Shown: positions 12,870 through 25,084 of the stretch, in pieces | Position numbering within the stretch: position 1 is the first letter of the stretch | Layout of the letters: every line of letters begins with the position of its first letter | From: Sanghuangporus weigelae | Taxonomy: Eukaryota > Basidiomycota > Agaricomycetes > Hymenochaetales > Hymenochaetaceae | Length of the DNA stretch: 64,000 bases | Direction of reading: 5' to 3' | Assembly (NCBI GenBank): GCA_033182465.1 | Contig: CP137324.1 | Span: 2,232,001-2,296,000 of the forward strand | Made by a program: the position numbers and the translations under genes | Notes under the pieces: generated by a model | Told to the model about the DNA's origin: nothing | The model's database searches: none | The model's input: the letters and a program-made list of their open reading frames with translations, nothing else

Positions 12870-14810
12870 ACGTTATTATAGTCTTTCTCTGATTACATTC
12901 CGTCCCAACCCGCATCTGCAATACGGTTCTGTCTCCATAACATCCTTTAATTCCTTTCTGGGCGAGATACGTCTGCTCGCATAATCAGTGTCGTACGTCC
13001 TATTCATCCCCGACGACGCACAGTATACTCCGCCAAGGAACGAGGATCACGGAGTGAGCAAGGAAACATCCACAAAAACTTATAGAAACATTGGTGCACG
13101 GAATGTTACTTTCGCTCGCGGAGAAATCAATATGGTGACGCGATGACGACCAAATATTTTGTACATAAGTTTACGATACAACGATACTTTCCCTTTTTAT
13201 ACTCAGCATAAGTTAGACTTCCCTTTTCCCCTCTCTTTTTATACCCTTTTTTCTGCTCTCAAACACGCTTTGGCTCTCCTTCCTCATCATTTATTTCATT
13301 TCGTCATCATACTCAGCACTGGCTGTCTTTCTTTCTCTTTTCCTTCTTCTTTCTCCTTTTCTATTCCTCTCGTTTACTCTTCCCATACTGTTTCCCCATC
13401 CACCTTACGAAACGCCCTGTAGCATGTACGTACGCCCTTTTTCTTCTCGGTCACACATAGTTCCTGCGCTCAATCAGCAGTGCTGTCACGTATCATCGCA
13501 ATGATTTTGCTGAAAAGACGTTACGATCGTTCTACATAGACATAATGAAATGCTTTTTGCTGCTGAAACTTCGATGATCGAGGCGATGACGTAAGGATTG
13601 ATGTGGGATTTTTCCGGCTTAGCTAATTGCATAAAATTCAAGAGTGGCAAGCACTTTTTTTATTACTCGATTTTTCTGCGAAGACAGAGGAGACACCTTC
13701 TCGAGGCAGAATTGCGTTGACAATGAATGCGTACAAGATGATTTCGGTGATGCTCATCGCTTACGATTTAGTGCAACCCTGCTTCGAGAATTTACACTCG
13801 AGTGATCACATCCTCGACGTCTGGTGAACTCACGGGTTATCATAACTAACAGTCTGTTCCGACGCGCCTTTACCGCTACGGCGCTACGACGGAGTCAGAG
13901 AACTCGCCATCACCAATTTTTCTAGAACAACCGCTGAATCAAATTGTTTTACAGGGACCCCAGCTAATATAGTGAGGATACCAAGCGCATGGGAGCGATC
14001 GTTTTTGCGCTAAGAGCAGTGATTCGGACAGTCGGTCTCCAGCGTTACAAGCTGTGAAGACGTTTGCAGGCTCTCGACGTACTGAGAGAATGGCTGCGAT
14101 GTATGAGTGTTGGTTTGATGGTACTAAGATAATTGTGCTCCCTGGAAGTCAGAAGTTCTCAGAACACGCTTAGCCACGAGCCAGACAACAATAGACGCAA
14201 ACATGCGCGCAACACCGTGCTCTGCTTGAGACGCTCAGCGAAGGCAATGGGTGTGGTGAATCGAGCGTGCGACACTGCGACCTGATCATGAGAAATTGAA
14301 TATTCCATTCAAATTGTTTGTCCTTGTTTGTCTCTTCTTCTCACACGACAACCATCACTGACACTGGATTAAGAATCTCGACATCATAAAAGCGATGTGA
14401 ATCGCAGTTAAAGTCGAGCATTTACTAGTAGCCAGGAACCTCCTACCCGGTACGGAGTTTCCGATCGGCACAGTGTTAGAAAACATCCGATGTTGCGGCC
14501 GCAAGTCTCCTTCAAGCAAGCTACTTCCTTCCCGCGATATCTCTCTTCATCGTGTTTTCGCTTTGAACCTCGATATTGACGACGTCGACTTTCGCTCTTT
14601 GTCCTTAAGCCTTCACTGCGACTGACTTGCGTAGCTGGGACTGGGTGTGCGATTTGGACGTAGTAGAAGTTAGTGATAGACAAGTGTAAATTCGGCTTGC
14701 CGTGATCAGTTGTCAGTTTTCCTGTGCACACTGATCATCGAGATGCGGGTACTGATTTGTCCGCGCCTGCTGCATTGTAGTTGCTTTGTCCAGCTGATTT
14801 GCAGTCAGTG
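12870..14810. other. Intergenic region, 1.9 kb
   Basis: This holds the 3' flank of the calcium pump and the upstream region of the acyltransferase-like gene. A pyrimidine-rich tract covers about 13185-13420; its open frame is Ser/Phe/Leu-rich low-complexity sequence and is not credible as a gene. I see nothing else that can be supported. Confidence 0.5.
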
Positions 14811-16858
14811 ATGTCGGCCTCAGAGCTTGCAAATCTGTCCTGGTGCCGATCCGCACGCACGCAAAGCGGCGAGGGGTCTGTTTTTAGGCGCCCGCTCGGC
14901 GCTGGAGAGCTCCGATTCTATTGGGACTCTGTGTTCAACGGTACTGCAGCGACTATTGGTCACTTGGTTCTCGAGGCAGAGTCGGAATACGAGAAGCGGA
15001 TTTTCTGCAAGGAAAATATAGAAACGGCGTGGATGCGATTGAAGCAGCGTTTCCCGCTACTCGCCGCCTCGGTTGACGAGTTGCCCGACTCCAAAGTCGT
15101 CGAATTCGTGCTTGATGAAATGTCGCTGCGCACAGTTCGACATGGGGAAATAAGTTTCCTGGATGATCTCCAGTCAGAGGAGGACGCAACGCGCTTGATC
15201 GATAGGCTGCAGAACGGACCTCCCGTGCTGACGAACGAAATCATAGCAAAACTCATGATTGGGCCTCAGAGAAACAGGCCCCACACATATCATGCAATCA
15301 TTGTCATTTCTCACTGCATCACGGACGGAGTCACCGGCATGACGCTCAAACGAGAACTATGTCAGGAATTGGCAAAGCTATCACAAGACCATATTCTTAA
15401 AAAACCGCTGGAGGAACGGCTATATACTCTTTTGCCAGTAGAGAGTCTTGGCCCTCATAGCAAAGATAATTCATCTCGGAGACGATGGTTCTCAGCGGTG
15501 GCCAAGATAATTTACCAGCTCAGACGGGCAAGATTCAAGGTATTGATGGAGAGATTTACCATTATTCAAGCATTGATGTGTCCCTTTCAGGATGGACATA
15601 CTCTCCCTACAGTTTGCCCTGTCGAGCCTGACGTGCCAGCTCTGTCGCGCACACTGACGCTTCACTTGCCTGCATTACAGACAAGACAAGTTCTCGACAA
15701 ATGCCGCGAACTAGGAATTACCTTTGGAAACGCGCTCCCGGTCCTGAGTCAACTCGCTTTTACGCGTGTACTCTACAGATGTCGCCGTGAAGGCAGCCCA
15801 TTGCGTCGGCGATCGCATGAGGTCAGTGATATCGAATGGGAACATCGTCGTGTTCAACCGATGCACTTTGCTGGTCCGCTGAACCTTCGACCTTATTTGG
15901 ATAGAAGGTGGTACGATGCAGGAGGCACATCGAACGTGTGTATGGCTGTCGGGTCATATCATATTGTCCTTCCTTGCATGCCAACTCCAGAGCCAATTTA
16001 CGAGGAGCTCTCATTTGATTCGGCAATTGTGAAACCACAGTCACTTTCCCACTGGCTCAATGGCCCGCGCCGAGTCAATTGCTACTTGTCTGACGAACCC
16101 GAACTTGACTTTTTCTCGGGCGCAGACTTACCAAGTAAAGCCGATGTTCCAACCTTCTCTTCTCTGTTATCTCCGCGACGATTTTTACATCGCGCACATA
16201 TGGTTTGGGCGCAAAATGCAGCATTCATGCGCCATCCTCTGCTTCACGAACTTCAAGTCACTCACATGCACGAGCTCTGTCGTCAATCTCGGGATGTTGG
16301 ATTAGCTTGGAGGGCCAGACAACTCGGTCTGAAGCAGACTGCGCGTGATATTGCTTCTAAACCGTGTAGTTCTCCTCCTGTCGGAAGCGGGTACGTAATC
16401 TCGAACGGCGGAGCAAGCTTGGGGAATGTGAGTACTTACCGAACCTCATTTTCTCTGCTCATGAACTGCGGCTCACATCAAATGACATATTCCAGAGAGA
16501 CTTGCTACTGCCTCTTCATTATCCATTGTCATCCACCTCTTCTGCTAGGGACAGTGCTCAAGTTCGCCCACGCCTTCACATTCGTGACAACATTATTCAT
16601 CTGCGTTGCCGTCCCGGAGAGCTTTATCTGGGTGCACTCGCAATGCAAGAGCAACTTACGTTTTTCGTTTACGTCGATGCGCGTGTGTATGATCTGAATA
16701 TCGTACAAGACTGGTTGGAGGATGTGCGTGCAGGTACTCTACATTACTTCGGTGATGGTGCGGTCGACGTTACCGAGACGAAATCTTGGAACATGGGTGT
16801 GGTTGCAGGCGCAACTGCGAATCTCGCAGACGATAGGCCTGTGCTGGCGAAACTATAA
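14811..16858 (+). CDS. Stand-alone condensation-domain-like acyltransferase
   Basis: Member of the CoA-dependent acyltransferase / NRPS condensation superfamily without adenylation or carrier domains. Two exons, 14811-16427 and 16496-16858, phase 0, give about 659 aa. The first ATG is at 14811; an upstream in-frame TTG is not a plausible start. The key motif is SHCITDGVTG near residues 165-175, which keeps the H-x3-D-G pattern of the catalytic HHxxxDG motif but with Ser before His. Later blocks GITFGNALPVLSQLAFTRVL and AGPLNLRPYL recur, as I recall them, in fungal proteins of this family. The 3' exon carries GELYLGALAMQEQLTFFVYVD, a beta-strand-rich end typical of the fold. Substrate is unknown: an acyl or acetyl transfer to an alcohol or amine is the family expectation. 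No biosynthetic cluster surrounds it. Confidence 0.78.
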
Positions 16859-17663
16859 AAGCCGCACGTCGCAGGCTCTGGCGTTTAAGAAGGTTTATCT
16901 TCTGTACTATGCGTCTTGTTTTCTTCGTCAGCTTTGGATTTGCTTGTCGAAATTTGGAACGCAATGAGGATTTGCTAGTTCACCAATCAAAATATTAGTT
17001 GTATTGTGTGGTGTATATGTATCAACACGGAGAGTCCACTCATAAGCTAAATGTTTCCGGAAACCGCAAGTAAGTGTGTAGTATTTCAATTCTTCAGCTA
17101 GACCATTGGCAATTGTGCTTTGACCTGTTCTTTCCACTACGCGACGAGAACTTCTTGTAGACGAATGAGCGGCTCGTACTGAAAGGCGCTTGAGCTCCGG
17201 CTATAGAAGTAAATCACTTGTTCCATTATCTTCAAGATGATATCAGGCACGCTGGATATAACGTACATTGACTCAGTTCGATTGATCGATTTGCATTTGC
17301 AGCACAAGCATACAAGGAGGAAAGCATATCGATAGCGGGGATAAGAGAAAAGGGATGTAGCAAACATGGTAGCTGCATTACAGATAGAAAGTGAAGAGAC
17401 AAGAACTGAAAGAAAGATCAAGAAGCCAAGCTTTTATGCAAGGATAAGATACGATAGGGCATAGATGAAGTCGCAACAAATGAATGCAGGAAGAAGTGAT
17501 TGAAGAAGATAAGGATATGGATATTGCAGTTAAAATGGGTAAGAATGCCATTGACATTCATTTTAGTCCCGCATCGACGGATCTTTCAGTACCTCTTGTG
17601 AAATTCGCGAGCGAAGGTCGAGAGGAAAAACAGAAACGATTTCTATGGCCGGTCACCGAAGAC
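16859..17663. other. Intergenic region between convergent genes
   Basis: The span holds the 3' ends of the acyltransferase-like gene (+) and the unrecognised 277-aa gene (-). I see no coding sequence with family signal; the two short open frames at 17137-17421 (-) and 17484-17705 (+) have no support. Confidence 0.5.
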
Positions 17664-18549
17664 CTAGTAGGTCTCGGTTTCATCTTCGTCATCCGACAGG
17701 TCTAACATTCTAAAATTGGTGTCGAGGCCAAGGATTTCTCGAAGGCCAGCATCATAACCATGTTCAAAGTCATGGTTACCGAGGTCAGTGAAATCTTGCG
17801 TCTTGAACGGAGTCTCGAAGTCATATGAGTATCTGGAATCGAATGAGCGGTCGACGAATTCGCTGAAAGAGAACTCCACATCAGAGTCTTCGTCATCAAT
17901 GAGATCCTCTAAGGATATCTCATTTCGAAGCTTGGAGGCTCCGTGACCGTGCCACCGACTCTGCCTTTCGTTGCTTTTTGAACCATCATCGGCCTGCGGG
18001 AGGATCCGGCGGTTTTCGTAACCCACGGCATGTCTGCGATCCAGTATCTCATTAACGAGACGAAACCGCCGAAGCAGCATGGCAGTACCACGCCTCGGTG
18101 CGATGTTGGCATATCTGCTAATTTGAGCGATGGTGTAGAGGCCCTGGTGACCGTCTAGAATGAACGGATATCGACGAACTTTAAGAGGTGGCATGCGAGA
18201 GTTGGTATAATTCCCGGTTCTGTGGTAAGATCGACGTGATGCGGGTCGCTCAAAGGCACTTTTATCTTCATGCCTTGAAATGGGGATATAGGTACGTTCT
18301 TTGTGACCTAACATGGACGAGTATATTGCAGGCCCGGAATGAATCGTTTCGTATGAGTCCACACTGTCCGTGGACGCGGCTTTGGACTGTCGCTCAGACG
18401 CGTTAGCTAGTGGCTTGAAAGTCCATGAGTAACAATATTGAGAACATTTGAATGAAACGACCTACACAATTCGAAGTTGGCTCATAAACCCTAAACACAA
18501 AGCCGTCTTTGCAGATTTCACGGTCTAGGGTAAGAGGGATTTTGACCAT
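17664..18549 (-). CDS. Unrecognised protein, 277 aa, acidic C-terminal half
   Basis: I do not recognise the family. Two exons, 18466-18549 and 17664-18413, join in phase 0 across a 52-nt intron with a GTAGGT donor, giving 277 aa. The start ATG at 18549 opens a compact first exon (MVKIPLTLDREICKDGFVF). The longer open frame alone would need a GTG start, so the two-exon model is preferred. Residues about 80-140 are basic and structured-looking (PFILDGHQGLYTIAQISRYA, then an Arg-rich RRGTAMLLRRFRLVNEILDRR). The C-terminal 100 residues are strongly acidic (SLEDLIDDEDSDVEFSF, LDLSDDEDETETY). No signal peptide or membrane helix is visible. A nuclear or regulatory role would be a guess; conservation should decide whether the gene is real. 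Confidence 0.5.
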
Positions 18550-18988
18550 TTCCGAGGAGGGCAATTCGGGTCTAGCAAGATTGCAGCAAGTCTTCGTGTG
18601 CTTGTTTCGTGAGGACGAAGGGAAATGATGAATAGACAGCAGCGAATTAAGAGTTGGAAGAAAGGGGTATAGAGTACGAGGTAGAAGAGCAAGTCGCGAT
18701 GGTGGCTGAAAAAAAAAAACAGTTCTTTTGTCGCTTAGATTACTGGGCAAGTCACGTGTCCATGTCGGCAGACGACAATGGAGTTGCATCCAAAAAAATC
18801 AATCTCGCTGCGCATAAACTTCCATTGTTAGTAGCATCAAATCCTACAGGTACATACCATACTACAATTTCCTACGGTGATTTGTTACGAGAAACAGTTC
18901 CTCAGGCTTGTGCTGACTCCTCGTGGCGCTGTTGTTAATGTACAAGAACGAGAAAAAAAAGAGAGAGAGACGATGAATGTCCGCGTCT
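18550..18988. other. Intergenic region downstream of urease
   Basis: This is the upstream region of the 277-aa gene and 3' flank of urease, both on the minus strand. It contains an A-run near 18709-18720 and a GA-rich stretch near 18953-18973. No gene is seen. Confidence 0.5.
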
Positions 18989-21900
18989 TCAGAAAAGGTT
19001 GTACACTTTTCCAAGCGGAAGCTTAGTCGCCGGTTCGACATCCATGAGTACGCCATCTGCCGTCACATCGTAACTTTCGGGATCGACCCGCATGTTTGGT
19101 GTAACGTCGTTCCATCTCATGTCCTTCTTCGTGACATTACGACATTTTCGTACAGCCACTGGACGCTTGCGTATTCCATACCTCGAGATGGCACCGACGT
19201 CCAGTGAGATCTGGGAGACGAAGAGGACGGACGTGAGCGCTGCAGCGAGCGGTTCTGAGCCCCACATTGGTTGACCATACACGGGCTGAACAGTCGGGAT
19301 CGAAGCGTTCGCATCTCCCATCTTTATACAATCGAGTCAGTAGCGGCAATCAAATGAAATGTATGCATCTCACTTGCGCCCAAGCAATCACACCCGATTT
19401 CAGAACGACCTCGGGCTTTGCACCGAAGTTCTCCGGTCTCCACAGCACGAGATCGGCAAGCTGGCCTACAGCAACTGATCCTACGACGTGATCAAATCCA
19501 TGAGTAATGGCCCTGCATAAATGTCAACAAATGGCTCCCGAGTCGGTGAAGGTGACTAACGGGTTGACAGTATACTTAGCGATATAGCGCTTGACCCGTC
19601 CGTTATCTTTACCTTCCACATCACCCAACTCCTTGAGAGGTCCGCGAACTTCACGCATTTTGCTTGCTGTGCGCCATGTACGACTGACCACCTCTCCGAC
19701 CCGGCCCATCGCCTGTGAATCGGACGAAATCATGGAAATTGCACCAATATCATGAAGAACATCCTCCGCTGCCACTGTCTCCTTCCGGATACGCGAGTCC
19801 GCGAAAGAAATGTCTTCGGGAATCGATTTGTCCAAATGGTGGCAGACCATGAGCATCTTGGGTGTGATAACATATCAATCAGGAATCACGATAAATGGGA
19901 TATAATATGCTTCCTACATCCAAGTGCTCATCCAGAGTGTTGTTAGTGAATGGTCTCGTAGGATTGGTTGAGGAAGGAAGGACATTATCCTGCCCGCAAA
20001 CAACAATGATGTCTGGTGCATGGCCACCACCTGAGAAGGAATCAAGATTGATATCCGTAAAGTCGCGAAAAATACTTACCAGCTCCTTCCGTATGATACG
20101 TATGGATCGTTCGACCTCCGAATGCGGCGATAGTACCTAAGCAAGACAAAAGTCAGTAATTCTCTATTTGTATGTGATTACCTTACTTTCAACGAAACCA
20201 CTTTCGTTCAGCGTATCTGTGTGTATATTGACCTGTACATCATATTTATCACCAACATCCAGGCAATTCTTGATGACAGCAGGTGTAGATCCCCAATCTT
20301 CGTGAAGTTTCAGGCCCATTGCTCCAGCTTTGACAATATCTTCGAGAGCAGCTGGACCTGCATCGTTCCCTTTTCCAGTGAAGCCGAAGTTCATTGCCAT
20401 TCCATCGGTTGCTGATATCATCAACTGCATATCCCATGGACTCGGCGTGCACGTCGTTGCGCACGTTCCGGCGCTCGGACCTGTACCGCCTCCTACCATC
20501 GTGGTTGTGCCAGCAGCCAGAGCTTCGGTGACCTGCTGAGGACAGATAAAATGTACATGGATGTCGATCGCGCCGGCAGTGACGAGGAGTTTCTCGCCTG
20601 CGACAACTTCAGTGCCTGAACCGACGACCATGTCAGGCGAGACGCCTTCCATGATGTCTGGATTTCCAGCTTTGCCTATGCCACAGATGTATCCATTTTT
20701 AACACCGATGTCAGCCTAAGGAGGCGTTAGGCAAACCTCAAAGTAGAGGCGATTGCGGCAGACCTTATAGATACCAGACCAATCGACAATCAGGCAATTC
20801 GTAATGAGAAGGTCCAAAGTTTCAGTGGACGGACGATTTGTTGCCTGTCCCATTCCTTCACGGATGCTTTTTCCTGCGGAACAACTGTCTGATCTATTTG
20901 ACTCCATAATACTCAGAAACTCGCTTACCTCCACCAAATTTGACTTCGTCTCCATACACAGTCTAATCTTAAGATCAGCGACCTTCCTAACTACAGAACG
21001 TGATGACCATACCAAGTCTTTTTCAACTTCAATCCAGAGCGAAGTGTCGCCAAGACGAACTCTATCTCCGACGGTAGGTCCAAACATTGAGACATATGTT
21101 TCGCGTGCAACAGTCGTGTCCGCAGACACCTCCAACGCACCGGATTCTGGAGCGTGCGCAAAGCCTTTCTGAACTAGTGCCGCGACAATATCTTCAGTTC
21201 TACCAACATCTACAACACCAGAGGCCAGGAGATTTCCTCCAGTGATAATTTTGTGACCAGCAATTGACACCAGGGTTACTGTCTTCGCATCTCCCGGCTC
21301 AAAGCGGACAGCTGTTCCGGCAGGGATATCAAGGCGCTTCCCGTAAGCTTTTCCACGATCAAATACGAGAGCTGGATTGGTCTCGATGAAATGATAATGA
21401 GAGCCAATTTGGATGGGCCTGTCGCCGTTGTTTGTAACTTTGAGTTTGACACGTTTCCTTCCTTTGTTGATCGTGATCTGCTCTTTTTTGACAATAACGG
21501 CACCTGGTGCTTTAGTAGGCTCGTAATCGGAGGCATCAAGGACAGGGAATAGGTCATCAGGGGGAATGGGCAAGAATGAACCATACAAAGCTTCGCTGAG
21601 GTTGCCCGACTCCGAGCAAATAGGATCATGCACGGTCACAAGAAAGACACTAGTTGGACCAAATAGAAATGAGCCCACGAAATATAGGAACGTAGAGTAG
21701 GGACAAGCGCACCCGTCAATGAACGTCCCTTCGACCTGGATCTCGTGCAGAAGTGGGACAACACCGGGAAGGACATGCCTTCTTCCAAGCATCTTCTTCC
21801 CCAGGTCCATCAAATCAGAAACAGAATGAAGACCATCTCGAATGCGCTCCTGCAGTTGTGATGCAATCAATGCAGTCGCCTCTGTCTGATTGAGTCTCAG

Positions 21901-22038
21901 GCCCCGTGCAAGACGCTTCTGAGCGAGAAAGCCCGCCTATCTCATCGTAAATTTAGTTGTAAAATCACGACAAAATTGATTGAATGTGTTTGCCTGGTGA
22001 AGAAAGAGCTTCTCCTGCTCCCTTGGAAGAATGCGCAT
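18989..22038 (-). CDS. URE1: Urease (fused gamma-beta-alpha chain)
   Basis: Nickel enzyme splitting urea to ammonia and carbamate in the cytosol. Eleven exons (21994-22038, 21713-21936, 21013-21649, 20929-20962, 20764-20873, 20187-20715, 20080-20136, 19918-20030, 19561-19856, 19374-19512, 18989-19321) fit in phase and give 838 aa, the usual fungal length. Signatures in order: [16 protein letters not shown] and [17 protein letters not shown] (gamma), [10 protein letters not shown] (beta), [27 protein letters not shown] (Ni ligands), [13 protein letters not shown] (the Lys that is carbamylated), [15 protein letters not shown], and [20 protein letters not shown] (mobile-flap Cys-His). All active-site residues visible are intact, so the enzyme should be functional if the accessory proteins exist elsewhere. 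The first intron (21937-21993) has a GC donor. It is divergent from the MBL-fold gene, 255 bp away, with two GATAAG boxes just upstream. Confidence 0.97.
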
Positions 22039-22293
22039 TGTTAGATGACGGTTGGCTGCAACCCGAGGTACTGGAGATAAGGCATGGTGAACGAACGATA
22101 AGTCAAGCCAAGCTTAAGGTCATCTGCCTCCTGCCAAATCCAGGTTTATATTGGTCACGTGGTCTAGTTTAGGGTGTCCTTTTCTTGACTCGGAACTCTA
22201 CCTCCACGTTCATTTGTGCAGTGCAACTGCTTCTCTCTGCGAAGTTAACACCATGAGAATCTGCAAGAATCAAAAACGCTATCTTCAACCGCG
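22039..22293. promoter_or_regulatory. Divergent promoter of urease and MBL-fold gene, with two GATAAG boxes
   Basis: The 255-bp gap between two divergent start codons must hold both promoters. On the plus strand GATAAG occurs at 22077-22082 and 22098-22103, about 40 and 60 bp upstream of the urease ATG. GATA factors of the AreA/Gat1 type bind HGATAR and control nitrogen genes, including ureases, in fungi. The motif is short, so chance occurrence is possible. Confidence 0.45.
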
Positions 22294-23285
22294 ATGCGCA
22301 GGACGACACTCGGACAGTCCGCTGCTTTCACGGCATCGAAGCTGACCTCAACAGTCTTCAAGATCGTCGAATATGATGATATCTACTCAGAGCATCCCTT
22401 CATCTACGCCAAGGTCTTATCGGACGTTATCATTTTGATTGATTCCGGCTGCGGAGGTGCATCGAACGATTCGACAATCGATGTAAAGAGTTTACGGGAT
22501 TTTGTGAAAATCTGGCCCGTTGCCGATAACGACGGTCAACCTCTGAATAAACACGGTGCACGCAAATACATAGTGGTATGTACGCATTGCCACTACGATC
22601 ATATACGTGAGTAAATTGGTATTCTTCTCTGTCCTAGTAACTCACAACTTTATCAGTTGCACTGGAACAATTCTCAGAGGACTCACAGATACTAGCTTCG
22701 TCACATTGCCCAGCTTTCCTCGCGCCAGAGAACCTCCCGCAGAATACTCAGTGCAAGCGACTCAAAATATCTGTGCCAAAATACACGCCGACACTTGTCG
22801 ACCATGAATCAGTCATCATCTTTAATGGCAAAAATACCGGTTTGCAGATATTGCATACGCCTGGACACACGCCAGATGAACTTGCACTCTGGGATGCGAA
22901 GGAGCGGATGCTGTATGTCGGTGATACTGTTTACGAATGGGAGCCAATCATTTTCCCACCAGAAGGAGACATAGTACAATGGTTTGCAACGATGGATTAT
23001 CTTATCGACTTCGTCACGGACTCGGATCGCTCCGCCGTTTTCAATCCCGTAAAGATCAATGCCGGCCATGACACGAGTATGGTGAACGCTCTGGATGTCC
23101 TGCAAGAAGGGAAATCATTCATAGCGGACGTTATCTCAGGAAAAGAGCGCGTCAAGAAGCGGACGACTGTTGATGGCGTGAAACTCGTCTCGTATGCTAG
23201 AATGGATGGGAGGTTCAGCTTGCGTTGTCCGGAAAGATTGGTTTTGGATGCCAGAGAAAGGATGCCGAAACTTCGTGCCAAATGA
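22294..23285 (+). CDS. Metallo-beta-lactamase-fold hydrolase
   Basis: Putative metal-dependent hydrolase of the MBL-fold superfamily. Exons 22294-22606 and 22657-23285 join in phase across a 50-nt intron to give 313 aa. The metal-site motif THCHYDH (HxHxDH) sits at the end of exon 1, followed by HTPGHTPDELALW, VGDTVYEWEP (the bridging Asp in GDT) and INAGHD in the later strands. This order of motifs is that of glyoxalase II-like enzymes. The start ATG at 22294 is followed by a short basic, Ser/Thr-rich segment that might be a weak targeting sequence. Substrate cannot be told from sequence. It shares a 255-bp divergent promoter with urease, which allows but does not prove co-regulation. Confidence 0.88.
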
Positions 23286-23832
23286 AAGATAGCAGGTATT
23301 TTCTTCTATTTCACACTTCGGCTTTTATATCAGGGTTAATGCTTCCTCTGCTATTCACAGTAAGCTGTATCTGTGTGTATGATTGTATCGTGTCTCTGAC
23401 TGGAAAATGCCGCGTGATGATAAACAAGCAGCTTCCCAGAATGGTAAGAGGTGATCGACGCTGATTCCACACACGAACTGGCCGATTTCGAGATTCTGTG
23501 ACCTTTACAATACTAATAAAAAGACATTAGAGATGGGCGAAGCTCTTATGGAAAGTCTAATTTTGCCTGGCAGCTTATAGAAAAGCAATGAGAGGAAAGA
23601 CGGTCACGATGATTGGCAGTATGTTCAAGGCTGCCTGTGGCTTGGACTCTTCATGTGACGATGTGGCCACCTTCGCTTATTGAAGGTTAAATAAAGGCGT
23701 GACTATGTTGAACTTGTCTTTCTCTGACTTGTCTTTATCAACCACCACGCCTTTTTCCTTGTCAAGAGACGACTGATCGCACGCCAGTGTCAGTCTTCCC
23801 CTCCTATTGACCATAATAACACCTTCGAAAAC
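23286..23832. other. Intergenic region
   Basis: This is the 3' flank of the MBL-fold gene and upstream region of the next plus-strand gene. No coding sequence is supported. Confidence 0.5.
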
Positions 23833-25084
23833 ATGCTGCGCCTTTCGGGACTGCGAGGGGATGCTCGAACCTTGTTCGCGATGGACGAGGCTATGCGTCG
23901 ACGGAAGACGTCTGCCTCCCCCCAAGGCGTTGTGGATCATCATTCAAAGTCTAAGGTGCGTGCTTTTTGTCAATAATCTCCTTGTGTCGATACTGACATC
24001 TGATTGTCGTGTTGAAGCCCGCTCCTAGTGTGGTCACTTATAGCACAAGTCGTCACACTCGATCCAAAAACTCTGTCTCATCTGCAACGGCGGATAGAAA
24101 AATAGAAGAAGTTTATATGAATGCTGTTCGCAGAGTGAATACACGAACTGTACGTCTGTCTCTGACTTGATGCTTATTCTTATCTGACTCCTTGCGAAGT
24201 TTCTTCTTCCTCGTCCCCGATACATTTATGGTGATGTATATGCTCCCGCTTATCAGCCCTGTCTCGAAGATGAGGTCCGCCGAGCCCCCACTTGGGAAAT
24301 ACCCAAATTGACATTCGAGGCTTTTGGAAAGAGGTGCAAGGCCTGCGTCGAGAACTCAGATCGAACCTGTGTTCGCTCTAAAGCGAATCCAAGAGGATCA
24401 GCTTTGGGGAAGAATACTGTAGTCATGCGAGCACTTTGTGCATTGCCAACTGAGAGGGATGTTTCCGTCATGATGTACCCGCCAGGTCCATCTCCTCTGA
24501 GACGCTGCTTCAGACCGGACCACGTCGACGACCTTTCAGATGAATCAACCGATTCAATACGTCTGAGCTCCACATCCGCTCTGCCAAAAGAAGAGCAGCC
24601 TGGGAGGGCTGAACTCGAAGTGGATGTAGGCGAAAATGAAGAAAGGCCTCTGCACCATAGTGTACACGGAACGCTCTCGGCGAATTTTGCGCAGATGAAC
24701 ATGTCCCGAATCTTCGAGGCTCTAGATGAGAGTGTAGTGACCTACGTTGAGGGCCCCTTCCTTCCTGATAGGGATGAAATCAGAAGCAATGAATCCCAGG
24801 ACAAGTTATCTGCGGCTTCACGAGAATATTCCATTTTAAAGGATGACGGCCAAGAACCTCCTTTTGGCTCGCAAACCAAACACGATGCTCCTGCGAAGAA
24901 AAATGTGACCTTTGCGGAACATCCGCCTGTACAGCGAAAGCTCGCTACCTCGGGCAATCTTGATATTTGCGTTCAGCTCTACCGTGCCGCCGATAGAGCA
25001 TGGCGTCGAGCCCGGTCGCTCGGATCATCATTTCTCAAAAATAAGAGAGACATTCTTTGCGGCAAAAACGCACTTCAAAAATAA
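23833..25084 (+). CDS. Unrecognised 379-aa protein with Cys cluster (local family founder)
   Basis: I do not recognise the family. Exons 23833-23955, 24018-24149 and 24200-25084 are all joined in phase 0 with good GT...AG signals and give 379 aa. The N-terminus is basic (MLRLSGLRGDARTLFAMDEAM then RRRKTS). The middle has FLLPRPRYIYGDVY and a Cys cluster, KRCKACVENSDRTCVRSK, with a C-x2-C-x7-C spacing that recalls a partial zinc-binding site, but no full known finger is present. Acidic stretches follow, then KKNVTFAEHPPVQRKL near the C-terminus. No signal peptide or membrane helix. A decayed tandem copy lies directly downstream (25610-26370), and the shared blocks between copies support the reading frame chosen here. 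Nuclear function is only a guess. Confidence 0.6.

Noticed and set aside
13159-13422. Plus-strand frame downstream of the calcium pump
   Set aside because: It is translated pyrimidine-rich low-complexity DNA (Phe/Ser/Leu/Pro), not a gene.
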